NCBI GenBank assembly: GCA_963840725.1
Contig: CAWIZY010000025.1
Span: 62,001-126,000 of the forward strand
Source of the DNA: CAVWDU01 sp963840725
GTDB taxonomy: Bacteria > Pseudomonadota > Gammaproteobacteria > Pseudomonadales > Halieaceae
Direction of reading: 5' to 3'
Length of the DNA: 64,000 bases
Shown: positions 1-8,595 of the stretch, in pieces
Position numbering within the stretch: the stretch's first letter is position 1
Layout: every line of letters begins with the position of its first letter
The notes under the pieces: model-generated
The model's database searches: none
Seen by the model: only the letters and a program-made list of their open reading frames with translations
Told to the model about the DNA's origin: nothing
Position numbers and translations under genes: made by a program

Positions 1-52
1 TGTTCAGCAATCACGCTGTTCGCTTGCAAAAGATATGCAACGGCGCTGCCTA

Positions 53-391
53 TTAGTTTGAGCGCGGCGTGGCGGCAAAAATCACCAGCAGGGTCATGGT
101 CTCTTCAATCTCGAAAAATGAGTGTTCGGTTGTGGCCCCAACGTAAAGCAAGGTCCCGGGACCGACAGAGCGTTCTTCACCGGCTAGCCGCATCCGTGCC
201 CTGCCACTCAGAACCAGGTAGACCTCGTCGTCATCATGGGGCGCCTGCATATCGGTACTGCCCGCGGTGAGTGTGTAGATCCCACAACTCAACCCCGAGA
301 CGTTGAGGAACTCAAGGTACTCTACCGGGTCCCCCTTGAGCTTGCCTTTTATCGCTTCCAGGTCAAAGAGCTGCCAGCTGCCATCAGTCAT
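53..391 (-). CDS. Small single-domain cupin protein
   Basis: A 112-residue protein that is essentially one cupin_2 beta-barrel. The first metal-binding motif is visible as PHDDDEVYLVLSG at about residues 51-63, followed by the glycine turn VGPGT and the second motif region around TTEHSF (about 87-92). There is no signal peptide or extra domain, so it is probably cytoplasmic. Small cupins of this kind are sugar or amino-acid binding proteins, isomerases or dioxygenases; nothing here picks one. It is transcribed in the same direction as ppdK, about 125 bp downstream of the ppdK stop, but need not share its transcript. Family is secure, function unknown. Confidence 0.75.
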   Translation of the reverse strand: MTDGSWQLFDLEAIKGKLKGDPVEYLEFLNVSGLSCGIYTLTAGSTDMQAPHDDDEVYLVLSGRARMRLAGEERSVGPGTLLYVGATTEHSFFEIEETMTLLVIFAATPRSN

Positions 392-515
392 CAGGTGGTT
401 TCCATAGTGGGTTGCCCCACGCTTGTTTCAGGTGGATTTTCGCGCAATGAATAACACGGTGTTTGCGCAGGGCTGGCGCCGCACCGACCCGGGGGCCTCG
501 ACTCTGCACAGGTAC

Positions 516-3122
516 TCACTCGGCCACAGCCTTGGCAACATTGGCCTGCGCTGCGGCAATGCGAGCCACCGGCACACGGAAAGGGCTACAGGACACATAG
601 TCCAAACCGATATCGTGGCAGAACTTGATCGATCTGGGGTCGCCGCCGTGTTCTCCGCAGATACCGTACTTGATCCCGTTCTTGACTGCCCGGCTTTCAG
701 CTACTGCCATTTCCATTAACCGACCGACGGCTCTTTGGTCCAGCGACACAAAGGGATCGTACTCTATCAGTTTCTTGTCCAGGTATTGCGGAATAAATTT
801 GCTGACGTCGTCCCGGGAAAAACCGTAGGTCATTTGGGTGAGATCGTTGGTGCCAAAACTCATGAACTCTACCTCGGGTGCCAGTCGGTCTGCGCCCAGT
901 GCGGCCCTCGGAGTCTCCATCATGGTGCCGACCTTATAGGGCACGGATACATGCCTTTCTTTGAGTACCTCATGGATGCCGCGCTCGATAATCTTGTTGA
1001 TCAGACGGATCTCCCGGACGTTCACGACCAGCGGGATCATGATTTCCGGGAACGCTTTGTAACCCTGTTCAATGGCATCTGCGGCGGCGCTGATAATCGC
1101 CCTGACCTGCATCTCGGTGATCTCCGGATAGACCACTGACAGCCGGCAACCCCGGAAACCCAGCATCGGGTTCACTTCACTGAGATTGGCGGTTATCGCG
1201 CGAATTCTCTCTGCCGACTTGCCAATATGCCCCGCCAGGGCCTCGACCTCCTCATCGCCGTGGGGCAGAAACTCGTGCAGAGGCGGGTCCAGCAGGCGGA
1301 TCGTTACCGGCAAGCCGTCCATGACTTTGAACAGCTCCAGCATGTCGTGATGCTGGTATTGCAACAACTTGTCGAGGTATTTTTCTCGCTCCGCGCGGTC
1401 TTCTGCGAGAATCATGGCGCGCATCATATCGATGCGCTCAGCCTGGAAGAACATATGCTCTGTGCGACACAGGCCGATGCCTTCGGCGCCTAGTTCAAGC
1501 GCCTTGGCCGCGTCCTCGGGGGTTTCAGCATTGGCCCTGACTTTGAGCCGGCGATGATCGTCGGCCCAGGCTAACAGCTGTTGAAAATCGTCACTGGAAC
1601 TGGCCTCGGTCTTGGGAATATCTCCCAGCATGACTTCACCCGCGCTGCCGTCCAGGGTGATGGTGTCTCCGCGTCGTATTACCACGCCGTCATCGGTGGT
1701 CGCGGTGCCCGCCGCGTAGTCTATCGAGAGCGCTGTGCAGCCAGTAATGGCGCAAACACCCATGCCTCGGGCTACCACGGCGGCATGTGAAGTCATACCA
1801 CCCAGCTCGGTCAGAATGCCCGCCGCGACCTTCATGCCGTGGATGTCCTCGGGGGTGGTCTCTCTGCGCACGAGAACGACGCTGGAGCCGTCCGCTGCTA
1901 CCTCTACGGCCTCCTCGGCAGAAAAAACCACCTTGCCGGTGGCTCCGCCGGGGCTGGCCGGCAGACCCTTGGCTACGATGTCAGTTTTTGCACTGGGGTC
2001 CACCATGGGGTGCAGGAAGGCTTCAACATGTTCGGTAGACACACGCATCAGTGCTTCGCTTTCTGTGATCAGCCCCTCCCGGACCATGTCCACGGCGATC
2101 TTTACCGAGGCCCGTCCGGTGCGTTTGCCGCTGCGAGTCTGCAGCATGTAGAAACGGCCTTCCTGAATAGTGAACTCCAGGTCCTGCATATCCCTGTAAT
2201 GTTTCTCCAGTTGCGCCTGGGTCGCAAACAGCTCGTCATAGACCGCTGGCATCCGGTGCTGGAGTTCTGCCACGGGCAGTGGTGTGCGGATGCCGGCCAC
2301 CACGTCTTCCCCGGCGGCATTGAACAGTATTTCACCAAAGAACAGCGACTCTCCGGTCGAGGGGTTGCGAGTGAACGCTACCCCCGATCCAGAGTCCTCG
2401 CCGAAATTGCCGAACACCATCGCCTGAACATTGACCGCGGTGCCGAGGCTCTCTGGTATGTTATTCATTTCCCGGTAGACATTGGCCCGAGGTGTATGCC
2501 AGGAGAGAAAGACCGCCTCCACTGCCATCTTCAACTGTTGAAAGGGGTCCTCGGGAAAGTCCACCAGGGTCTTGTAGATGGCGACAATTTGCTGCCAGTC
2601 CTCTGCATCCATGTCCACATCCTGGACTTTACCTTGGGCCGCCTTGTAGGACTCAATTTCGTGCTCAAACCGGGAACCGTCTACGCCCATTACCACATCT
2701 GCGAACATCTGTATGAACCGCCGATAGCAGTCGTAGGCAAACCTTGGGTTGCCGGTCTTGCGGGCCAGACCCTCGGCAATCTGATCGTTAAGTCCCAGGT
2801 TGAGAATCGTGTTCATCATTCCGGGCATGGACACGGCCGCACCCGAGCGCACCGAAAACAGCAATGGATTTTCAGGGTCTCCGAAGCGGGCGCCCATTTC
2901 TTTTTCCACCAGATCCAGTGCAACACGGTACTCCTGTTCCAGCAGGCTGGGCAGTTGATTGCCGTTTTGAAAGAACTCGCGACAGGTTGGGGTGGTAATC
3001 ACGAAACCGAATGGCACCGGTAGCCCCAGAGAAGTCATCTCGCAGAGGTTGGCTCCCTTGCCACCGAGCAGGTCCCGATCATCCTTACCGCCTTCGCTGA
3101 AAAGGTATACGCGCTTCGCCAT
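516..3122 (-). CDS. ppdK: Pyruvate, phosphate dikinase
   Basis: 868 residues, the usual length of PPDK. It interconverts ATP + phosphate + pyruvate and AMP + diphosphate + phosphoenolpyruvate in the cytoplasm. The N-terminal ATP-grasp part starts with LLGGKGANLCEM; the phosphohistidine domain has GGMTSHAAVVARGMG near residue 445; the C-terminal PEP/pyruvate barrel has GTNDLTQMTYGFSRDD near 750 and the catalytic-cysteine motif GICGEHGGDP near 822. All three active parts look intact. In heterotrophs the enzyme serves glycolysis or PEP formation from pyruvate. The gene is divergent from the lipoprotein pair, with about 220 bp between them. The cupin gene lies downstream on the same strand. Confidence 0.97.
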   Translation of the reverse strand: MAKRVYLFSEGGKDDRDLLGGKGANLCEMTSLGLPVPFGFVITTPTCREFFQNGNQLPSLLEQEYRVALDLVEKEMGARFGDPENPLLFSVRSGAAVSMPGMMNTILNLGLNDQIAEGLARKTGNPRFAYDCYRRFIQMFADVVMGVDGSRFEHEIESYKAAQGKVQDVDMDAEDWQQIVAIYKTLVDFPEDPFQQLKMAVEAVFLSWHTPRANVYREMNNIPESLGTAVNVQAMVFGNFGEDSGSGVAFTRNPSTGESLFFGEILFNAAGEDVVAGIRTPLPVAELQHRMPAVYDELFATQAQLEKHYRDMQDLEFTIQEGRFYMLQTRSGKRTGRASVKIAVDMVREGLITESEALMRVSTEHVEAFLHPMVDPSAKTDIVAKGLPASPGGATGKVVFSAEEAVEVAADGSSVVLVRRETTPEDIHGMKVAAGILTELGGMTSHAAVVARGMGVCAITGCTALSIDYAAGTATTDDGVVIRRGDTITLDGSAGEVMLGDIPKTEASSSDDFQQLLAWADDHRRLKVRANAETPEDAAKALELGAEGIGLCRTEHMFFQAERIDMMRAMILAEDRAEREKYLDKLLQYQHHDMLELFKVMDGLPVTIRLLDPPLHEFLPHGDEEVEALAGHIGKSAERIRAITANLSEVNPMLGFRGCRLSVVYPEITEMQVRAIISAAADAIEQGYKAFPEIMIPLVVNVREIRLINKIIERGIHEVLKERHVSVPYKVGTMMETPRAALGADRLAPEVEFMSFGTNDLTQMTYGFSRDDVSKFIPQYLDKKLIEYDPFVSLDQRAVGRLMEMAVAESRAVKNGIKYGICGEHGGDPRSIKFCHDIGLDYVSCSPFRVPVARIAAAQANVAKAVAE

Positions 3123-3283
3123 GCTGTCTCCCTGGGTTCGATCCTACTGTCGCGGCGAGTATAGCTGTTTACGGCTGCTATGGGGAATCTCAACGCAGGG
3201 GGTGGTGCCTGTTAACTTGCTTGCTATCGGGTCTGCCCTTGGGCCTGCACTGCAAGCCTTCGCGCTCACGGCCAGAGATGCGC

Positions 3284-3301
3284 GGCCAGTGAGAACTGGC
3301 C
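3284..3301. other. Perfect 7-bp inverted repeat with GAGA loop in the ppdK/lipoprotein intergenic region
   Basis: GGCCAGT, four-base loop, ACTGGCC, followed by CTAGTTTTG on the plus strand. It sits about 40 bp before the lipoprotein start, between two divergent genes, so it is not at a gene end. It could be a regulator site or a leader hairpin. Only the dyad itself is seen. Confidence 0.35.
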
Positions 3302-3340
3302 CTAGTTTTGTCGCTGCAGTCGGGTACACTAGGCGCCCTT

Positions 3341-4045
3341 ATGATCCGTCTGATTCTTATCCCCTCTCTTCGCCGCCTGTCTGTCAGTGTTCTGACAGCA
3401 GTACTGTGCGCCTGCGGAGGAAATCAGGAGAAACCCGTGGAGGTCGGGAGCAGCACCCCCGGGGCTGATCTGAGCGGCTCCTGGGAACTGGACCTGGCAC
3501 AGAGCGACAATATCCAGCTGGAGTTGGACCGGTTGGTACGTGAACTGCAGCGGCAGGCCCAGCGACGAGCGCAGGCCCGCGGCGATTCCCGGTCCGGCCC
3601 CACTTATAGCGCTGGGATCGACGGTGCCTCTGTGGTGGGTCTGGCGAGAATGGCTGATTACGTCACCCGCTCGCAACTGTTGGAGATCGAGCAGAGCAGA
3701 ACGGATATTCGGATCAAGCGTGAGGAGAACTTTGCGCTGACTTGTGAGTTCTTTGGTGCGGAATCTCGGACCGTGAAAAACCCGCTGGGCCGAGAAGTCT
3801 GCGGCTGGGATGACCACCAGTTGGTTTTTTGGGTCGTATTGCCAGAGGGGCTCAGGATCAATCACCGGCTCAGCCTGGGTCCCGAGGGTGAGCGGCTTAA
3901 CATCGCCACAACAGTCTATTCTGACCGGGTCACTTATCCCTTTACCTTAAACCGGGTTTACCACCGATACGACCCGGAGGCGGATGGCATTACCTGCGAG
4001 ATGACCCTCACGCGGGGCAAAGTTTGCACCACGGAGGCTCAATGA
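3341..4045 (+). CDS. Putative lipoprotein of unknown function
   Basis: 234 residues from the ATG at 3341; an upstream in-frame start at 3308 would put extra residues before an obvious signal peptide, so the later start is chosen. The N-terminus is basic then hydrophobic and ends in LCACGG, a lipobox-like site with cysteine near residue 20. The mature part has a short helical, Arg/Gln-rich stretch (RELQRQAQRRAQARGDSRSG, about 66-85) and then a beta-rich region. I do not recognise the family. Its stop overlaps the ATG of the next gene (ATGA), so the two are almost certainly translated together, probably as envelope proteins. Confidence 0.7.
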   Translation: MIRLILIPSLRRLSVSVLTAVLCACGGNQEKPVEVGSSTPGADLSGSWELDLAQSDNIQLELDRLVRELQRQAQRRAQARGDSRSGPTYSAGIDGASVVGLARMADYVTRSQLLEIEQSRTDIRIKREENFALTCEFFGAESRTVKNPLGREVCGWDDHQLVFWVVLPEGLRINHRLSLGPEGERLNIATTVYSDRVTYPFTLNRVYHRYDPEADGITCEMTLTRGKVCTTEAQ

Positions 4046-5163
4046 GATTGCTGCTCCTATTATTCGCTGGCAGTTTCCTGTTCATGGCAGTGGTCGAAGG
4101 ATGCGTCGGCGGAGCCGTGGGGGCTGAGCCGGAGCAGTGGCCGCCATCGGTGGGTGAGGTGGAACTGGTGCGTGATTCGACTGATGGTGAGGTTGTGCGA
4201 CTCGACGTGGGCCTGGTTATTTTTGACCCGGGCATCCCGTCAGATCCGGCCACCCACAGTGAGCAGGGAATTTTCCCGGCCATCCGCAAAGCCGAGGCGC
4301 GCTACATGCCGGTAGTGCTGCGTCAGGCGCTGATGGCTTCCGGCAACTGGGGTGTGGTCAGGGTACTGCCCGACCCGGAGCCATCGGCAGAGTTGCTGGT
4401 AGCGGGCACCATCGTTCATTCGGACGGTCTCACCCTGGTCCTGCACATCAGCGTCACAGACGCCAGCGGCAGGCTGTGGCTGGACAAGCTCTATCGGGAT
4501 GAGTCAGCGGAGAGCGACTATCCGGTCCGCGCTGGTGAGGAACCCTACGCGGACCTGTATCACCAGGTAGCGAACGATATGCTGCAGGTAAAACGCGACC
4601 TGGGCGGTGCCGAGGCCGCTGCGATCCGCGAGTTGGCGCTGATACGCTACGCCGAGGAGCTGTCTCCGGAGGCTTTCGCCGGTTATCTGGTGGTGGATAG
4701 GAGCGGGCGCTATAAACTGCAGCGCCTGCCAGCAGAAGGTGACCCTATGCTGTCCCGGGTGGACCGAATCCGCAATCAGGAGCACCTGTTTGTGGATACC
4801 GTGGATGAGCAGTACGCCGATCTCTATGAAGAAATGGCACCGACTTACAACCTGTGGCGACAGTATGGGCGTGAACAGGCGATTTATCGTGAGGAGTACC
4901 AACGCCGCGTCGCGGGCCGCGACCGGGAGGGGCGTCGCGGCAGTTTTTTTGCGATGCAACGTACTTACGATGCGTATAAGTGGAGCAAGATCCAGGACCA
5001 GGACCTCGACGAGTTGGCTACCGGCTTCAACAATGAAGTGCAGCCCACCGTCATGGAAGCCAGTGGCAAAGTGTTTGAACTCAATGGGACACTGGAGAGC
5101 CAATATCGGGAGTGGCGAGAAATACTGCGGGCCATTTTTGCCCTCGAGACCGGGTTGCCCTAG
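4042..5163 (+). CDS. Putative exported/lipoprotein of unknown function
   Basis: 373 residues. The ATG at 4042 overlaps the previous stop and gives a clean signal sequence (MRLLLLLFAGSFLFMAVVEG then Cys), possibly a lipoprotein signal although the site VEGC is not ideal. The region from about residue 70 to 150 resembles a domain of stress- or penicillin-binding-type accessory lipoproteins (repeated LLVAGTIVHSDGLTL-like beta hairpins), and the C-terminal half is charged and helical (YADLYEEMAPTYNLWRQYGR). No family is named with confidence. Overlapping translation with the upstream lipoprotein gene suggests a two-component envelope function. Confidence 0.7.
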   Translation: MRLLLLLFAGSFLFMAVVEGCVGGAVGAEPEQWPPSVGEVELVRDSTDGEVVRLDVGLVIFDPGIPSDPATHSEQGIFPAIRKAEARYMPVVLRQALMASGNWGVVRVLPDPEPSAELLVAGTIVHSDGLTLVLHISVTDASGRLWLDKLYRDESAESDYPVRAGEEPYADLYHQVANDMLQVKRDLGGAEAAAIRELALIRYAEELSPEAFAGYLVVDRSGRYKLQRLPAEGDPMLSRVDRIRNQEHLFVDTVDEQYADLYEEMAPTYNLWRQYGREQAIYREEYQRRVAGRDREGRRGSFFAMQRTYDAYKWSKIQDQDLDELATGFNNEVQPTVMEASGKVFELNGTLESQYREWREILRAIFALETGLP

Positions 5164-5173
5164 AGCCTTGCGC

Positions 5174-5189
5174 GCGGCTGGAGAGCCGC
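5174..5189 (+). terminator. Possible Rho-independent terminator after the lipoprotein pair
   Basis: Stem GCGGCT, loop GGAG, AGCCGC, then TAATTTG, starting 11 bp after the stop codon at 5163. The stem is short and the T tract is interrupted, so termination is plausible but not certain. Confidence 0.4.
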
Positions 5190-5397
5190 TAATTTGATCA
5201 GGCTTCGACACGCCATGTGACGGCCGGGCTGCGCCGCGGGGTGCCTTGGGATTCAGGTAATTCCGGCGGCTATGGGCTATGCTACTGGGGTTGTCCCCAA
5301 ACTTCGGCGGCGGGCAGTATTGTGGTGGCCGGGGTTACCCGGACAGCAGAGGGCCTCAGGGGCCGGTTCAGCAGAGCGATAAGCCAGGACACAGGCT

Positions 5398-6153
5398 ATG
5401 AATGATGACGATGACGACAACGGTCAGTCCGGTTCCCTGGTTGACTCCCTGGTAAAGCTGACTGGGCAGGTCGCTGGTGGTACGGTAGAGCTGGCAAGAA
5501 GCACGGCCACGATGAGCGCAATGTTTGGCGAGAGTCGGCTGCGGCAGTCGCTGATGAACAAGCTCGAGCCAGAACGCCTGGAGGCTATGGCCGATGCCGG
5601 ACATTTTTTGCGAGATGCGCGTGAAACGGCGGGGATTTCCCTGAAGGATATGGCCGACAGTCTCGGTATGTCTGACGACGCCATGCTCAAGGAGGTAGAG
5701 AGCGGAGAAAGCATACTGCCGCTGGAATTGATGCTGCGCTCGGCTTCGCTGGTTGCTCGTCACGACCCGATCCCCTTTCTGATCAAGTTTATGCGGACCT
5801 ACAACCCTGCGCTGGAAAAGCGGCTTGAAGCCTGGGGCGTGCTTGCATTGCCCAAGCAATATGAGCGTGAGCGCCGGTTTATCAACATCTATCGCCAGCA
5901 CGATATATTGCGCAGTCTGACCGACAACGAATTTGAGCGCTTTGTTCGCTACATGGACAGCTCAACCAATCTGGTGCTTGATCTGATGCTGAAGGAAAAA
6001 GAAGCCAACGCGCCGCGGCGCGCCAAAGCGGCCGCCAAGGTCAAGAGCAAAGCCAAACGCAAGGTGAAACGCAAACCCGCTGCCAAGGCCAAATCCGCGC
6101 GAGCAAAAAACCCTGCCGGCGGAAAAGGCGGGTCGGCAGGCAAGCGGTCATGA
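5398..6153 (+). CDS. XRE-type helix-turn-helix protein with lysine/alanine-rich tail
   Basis: 251 residues. An acidic N-terminus (MNDDDDDNG) is followed by a helical segment and an XRE/Cro-like helix-turn-helix at about residues 70-112 (LRDARETAGISLKDMADSLG, then MSDDAMLKEVESGES). A second helical region runs to about 200. The last 50 residues are a basic tail of Lys, Ala, Arg and Pro, like histone H1 or the AlgP/AlgR3-type tails of gammaproteobacteria. It probably binds DNA in the nucleoid. It stands alone upstream of rlmKL with about 100 bp between. The HTH assignment is fairly sure; the target is unknown. Confidence 0.75.
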   Translation: MNDDDDDNGQSGSLVDSLVKLTGQVAGGTVELARSTATMSAMFGESRLRQSLMNKLEPERLEAMADAGHFLRDARETAGISLKDMADSLGMSDDAMLKEVESGESILPLELMLRSASLVARHDPIPFLIKFMRTYNPALEKRLEAWGVLALPKQYERERRFINIYRQHDILRSLTDNEFERFVRYMDSSTNLVLDLMLKEKEANAPRRAKAAAKVKSKAKRKVKRKPAAKAKSARAKNPAGGKGGSAGKRS

Positions 6154-6254
6154 GCTCGGTATCGCTCGCGCCAAAGCCCGGCAATGGGATATAGGCCGGC
6201 GCGGCAGCAGGCCGGGGCACTGTTGCATGTTCTCCCATCCAGGGGTGGGGTGGT

Positions 6255-8468
6255 GTGAGCACTGTCAGTACCGAACAGCGCGAATGGTTTGCTGCCTGCC
6301 CCAAGGGAATTGAGTCGCTACTTCAGGATGAACTGCAAACGCTTGGCGCGGAAGGGGTCCGGGAGACCGTTGCCGGCGTTTATTTTCGCGGACCACTGGC
6401 CCTGGGCTACCGGGCCTGCCTGTGGTCACGCCTTGCCAACCGGATACTGATGCCTGTCATGGTGCTCGAGACCGATGAGGCCGACCCGATGTATCAGGCG
6501 CTCCGCCGCATCGATTGGACTCACTGGTTCAGTGCAGATTGTAGTATCAGCATCGACTTTTCGGGCCGCAGTGATTCGATTCGCAATACTCACTTCGGTG
6601 CTCAGCGTTGTAAGGATGCCATTGTCGACTGGTTCAGTGCCGAAGTCGGTCGCCGACCCAGTGTCGCACGGCGTGATCCTGATATTCGTTTGAACGTCAG
6701 GATCGCCAGGGGTCGCACCCATGTGGCGCTGGATTTCTCGGGAGGGAGTCTCCACCGTCGCGGTTACAGGTTGCATGCCGGGGAAGCCCCGCTGAAGGAA
6801 AACCTGGCCGCAGCGATACTGCAGCGCGCTGGCTGGCCAGCGGTTGCGGCCGAAGGTGGGGCGCTGATCGACCCGATGTGCGGCTCGGCGACACTATTAC
6901 TCGAAGGGGCAATGATGGCCCTGGACCTGGCCCCTGGTCTGCGGCGTCAGCGATTCGGTTTTCAACACTGGTCCGGACATAAGCCGGAGCAGTGGCAGGC
7001 AATCCTTGCAGATGCCCGAGGTCGTGCGGAGCGTGGCATGGCTGGTGGCTCAGGCGAAGAGACGCCCGAGATCCGCGGTTATGATGCAGATCCGCAAGTG
7101 GTGCGGATGGCGCAACAGAATATCGCCGCACTGGGCCTGGAAAAGATTGTGCGGGTAGCCGCCAGGTCATTGCATGAATTTAAGAAACCCACCCACAAAC
7201 CCCTGGCGCATGGGCTATTGATCTGCAACCCACCTTATGGCGAGCGCCTCGGCGACAAGCACGCCCTCGCTTATCTGTATCGCGAATTGGGTCAGGTCAT
7301 GTCAACTGAGTGCCCGGGTTGGCGGGCGGGCATCTTTACGGGTGACCCGGAGTTGGGTCGGGCAACCGGTTTGCGCAGCCATCGACAGTATTCAATGTGG
7401 AACGGTGCGCTGCCTGCGACCTTGCTGTTGTTTGACCTCAATAACAATGAATGGCGTGATCCGCAGGCGACGAAAGGCCAGGATGGCCCCCCTGCGGCAG
7501 CGCTGGCCCCGGTGGACGCGGGAAGTTTGTCCCCGGGAGCGACCATGTTTGCCAACCGTATCAGGAAGAATCAGCGTCGTCTAAAAAGCTGGGTCAAGCG
7601 CGAGGGTATTGACTGCTATCGCCTGTACGACGCCGATATGCCTGAGTACGCGGTAGCGGTTGATATTTATGGTGAATTTGTTCAGGTCGCCGAGTACCGA
7701 GCGCCGGACAGTATTCCGGCTGATGTTGCGGCGGCCCGTCTGGATGAAGTTCGAGCGGCGTTGCCGGTCGTACTCGATACGCCTCCGGACCGTATCGTTT
7801 TTAAGCAGCGTCAGCGACAGCGCGGCTCACAGCAATATGAAAAGCAAGCCGACCGCGGTGAATTCATCAGTGTCACGGAGGGGCGGGCCAAACTGCTGGT
7901 CAATCTGCACGATTACCTGGATACCGGGCTGTTTCTGGATCACCGGGCGCTGCGTCGCAGGATAGCCCAACAGGCGGCCGGTAAGGACTTTCTCAACTTG
8001 TTTTGCTATACGGGCGCCGCAACCATTCAGGCCGCCCTGGGCGGTGCCCGTTCCACCGCCAGCATCGATCTCTCCAACACCTATCTGGGTTGGTTGCGCA
8101 AGAACCTGGCTCACAATGGCCTGGGAGAAGCCAGCAACCTGGTGTATCGCCAGGATTGCCTGCAGTGGCTGAGGGAGCAGACGGCTGCTTACGATCTGGT
8201 GTTGCTGGATCCCCCGTCTTTCTCGAACTCTAAAGCCGTTGTGGGCAGCTTTGATGTGCAACGCGACCATCCGGAACTGGTTCGCGCCAGCATGCGGTTG
8301 CTGCGCAGTGGAGGTACCCTCTATTTTTCCTGTAATCGCCGGGGCTTCAAGTTAGACCCGGAACTCGCGGCAGAATATGAGTGTGAACAGATAACGGCAG
8401 AGACCCTCGATCGCGATTTCATTCGCAGTCCGAAAATCCATAGTTGTTGGCGACTGCAGCCGCGCTGA
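6255..8468 (+). CDS. rlmKL: Bifunctional 23S rRNA (guanine-N2-2445/N7-2069) methyltransferase
   Basis: 737 residues, GTG start. It methylates G2445 (N2) and G2069 (N7) of 23S rRNA using S-adenosylmethionine. A THUMP domain is followed by the RlmL methyltransferase with the N6/N2-type motif NPPYGERLGD near residue 322, and then the RlmK half with the SAM-binding stretch NLFCYTGAATIQAAL near 580 and catalytic motif DPPSFSNS near 650. Length and domain order match the fused RlmKL of gammaproteobacteria. A GTG two bases earlier is out of frame. A strong hairpin covers the stop codon. Confidence 0.96.
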   Translation: MSTVSTEQREWFAACPKGIESLLQDELQTLGAEGVRETVAGVYFRGPLALGYRACLWSRLANRILMPVMVLETDEADPMYQALRRIDWTHWFSADCSISIDFSGRSDSIRNTHFGAQRCKDAIVDWFSAEVGRRPSVARRDPDIRLNVRIARGRTHVALDFSGGSLHRRGYRLHAGEAPLKENLAAAILQRAGWPAVAAEGGALIDPMCGSATLLLEGAMMALDLAPGLRRQRFGFQHWSGHKPEQWQAILADARGRAERGMAGGSGEETPEIRGYDADPQVVRMAQQNIAALGLEKIVRVAARSLHEFKKPTHKPLAHGLLICNPPYGERLGDKHALAYLYRELGQVMSTECPGWRAGIFTGDPELGRATGLRSHRQYSMWNGALPATLLLFDLNNNEWRDPQATKGQDGPPAAALAPVDAGSLSPGATMFANRIRKNQRRLKSWVKREGIDCYRLYDADMPEYAVAVDIYGEFVQVAEYRAPDSIPADVAAARLDEVRAALPVVLDTPPDRIVFKQRQRQRGSQQYEKQADRGEFISVTEGRAKLLVNLHDYLDTGLFLDHRALRRRIAQQAAGKDFLNLFCYTGAATIQAALGGARSTASIDLSNTYLGWLRKNLAHNGLGEASNLVYRQDCLQWLREQTAAYDLVLLDPPSFSNSKAVVGSFDVQRDHPELVRASMRLLRSGGTLYFSCNRRGFKLDPELAAEYECEQITAETLDRDFIRSPKIHSCWRLQPR

Positions 8469-8478
8469 GGCGCGGCTG
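8457..8478 (+). terminator. GC-rich hairpin over the rlmKL stop codon
   Basis: CAGCCGCGC, loop TGAG, GCGCGGCTG: a perfect 9-bp stem containing the stop codon. No T run follows, so it may be a 3'-end stabiliser or weak terminator rather than a classical one. Confidence 0.4.
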
Positions 8479-8520
8479 ATGGCGAAACCCTCCGCCTGCC
8501 CCAGACGCCTGCCGCAGGAT

Positions 8521-8595
8521 GGCCTGCCCCAGGATGGCCTGCCCCAGGATGGCCTGCCCCAGGATGGCCTGCCCCAGGATGGCCTGCCCCAGGAT
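8521..8595. repeat. 15-bp tandem repeat, five perfect copies
   Basis: The unit GGCCTGCCCCAGGAT occurs five times without change. Two degenerate copies precede it (8491-8520). It starts about 50 bp after the rlmKL stop. On the minus strand it happens to be open in one frame and would encode repeats of Gly-Ala-Gly-His-Pro, but no start or context supports a gene. Confidence 0.95.

Noticed and set aside
1839..3023. 394-codon plus-strand frame inside ppdK
   Set aside because: Antisense to a clearly conserved gene; long only because of the GC-rich codon pattern.
8521..8595. CRISPR array
   Set aside because: Units are directly adjacent without spacers, here and at 40147, 42835 and 48011; no cas genes.
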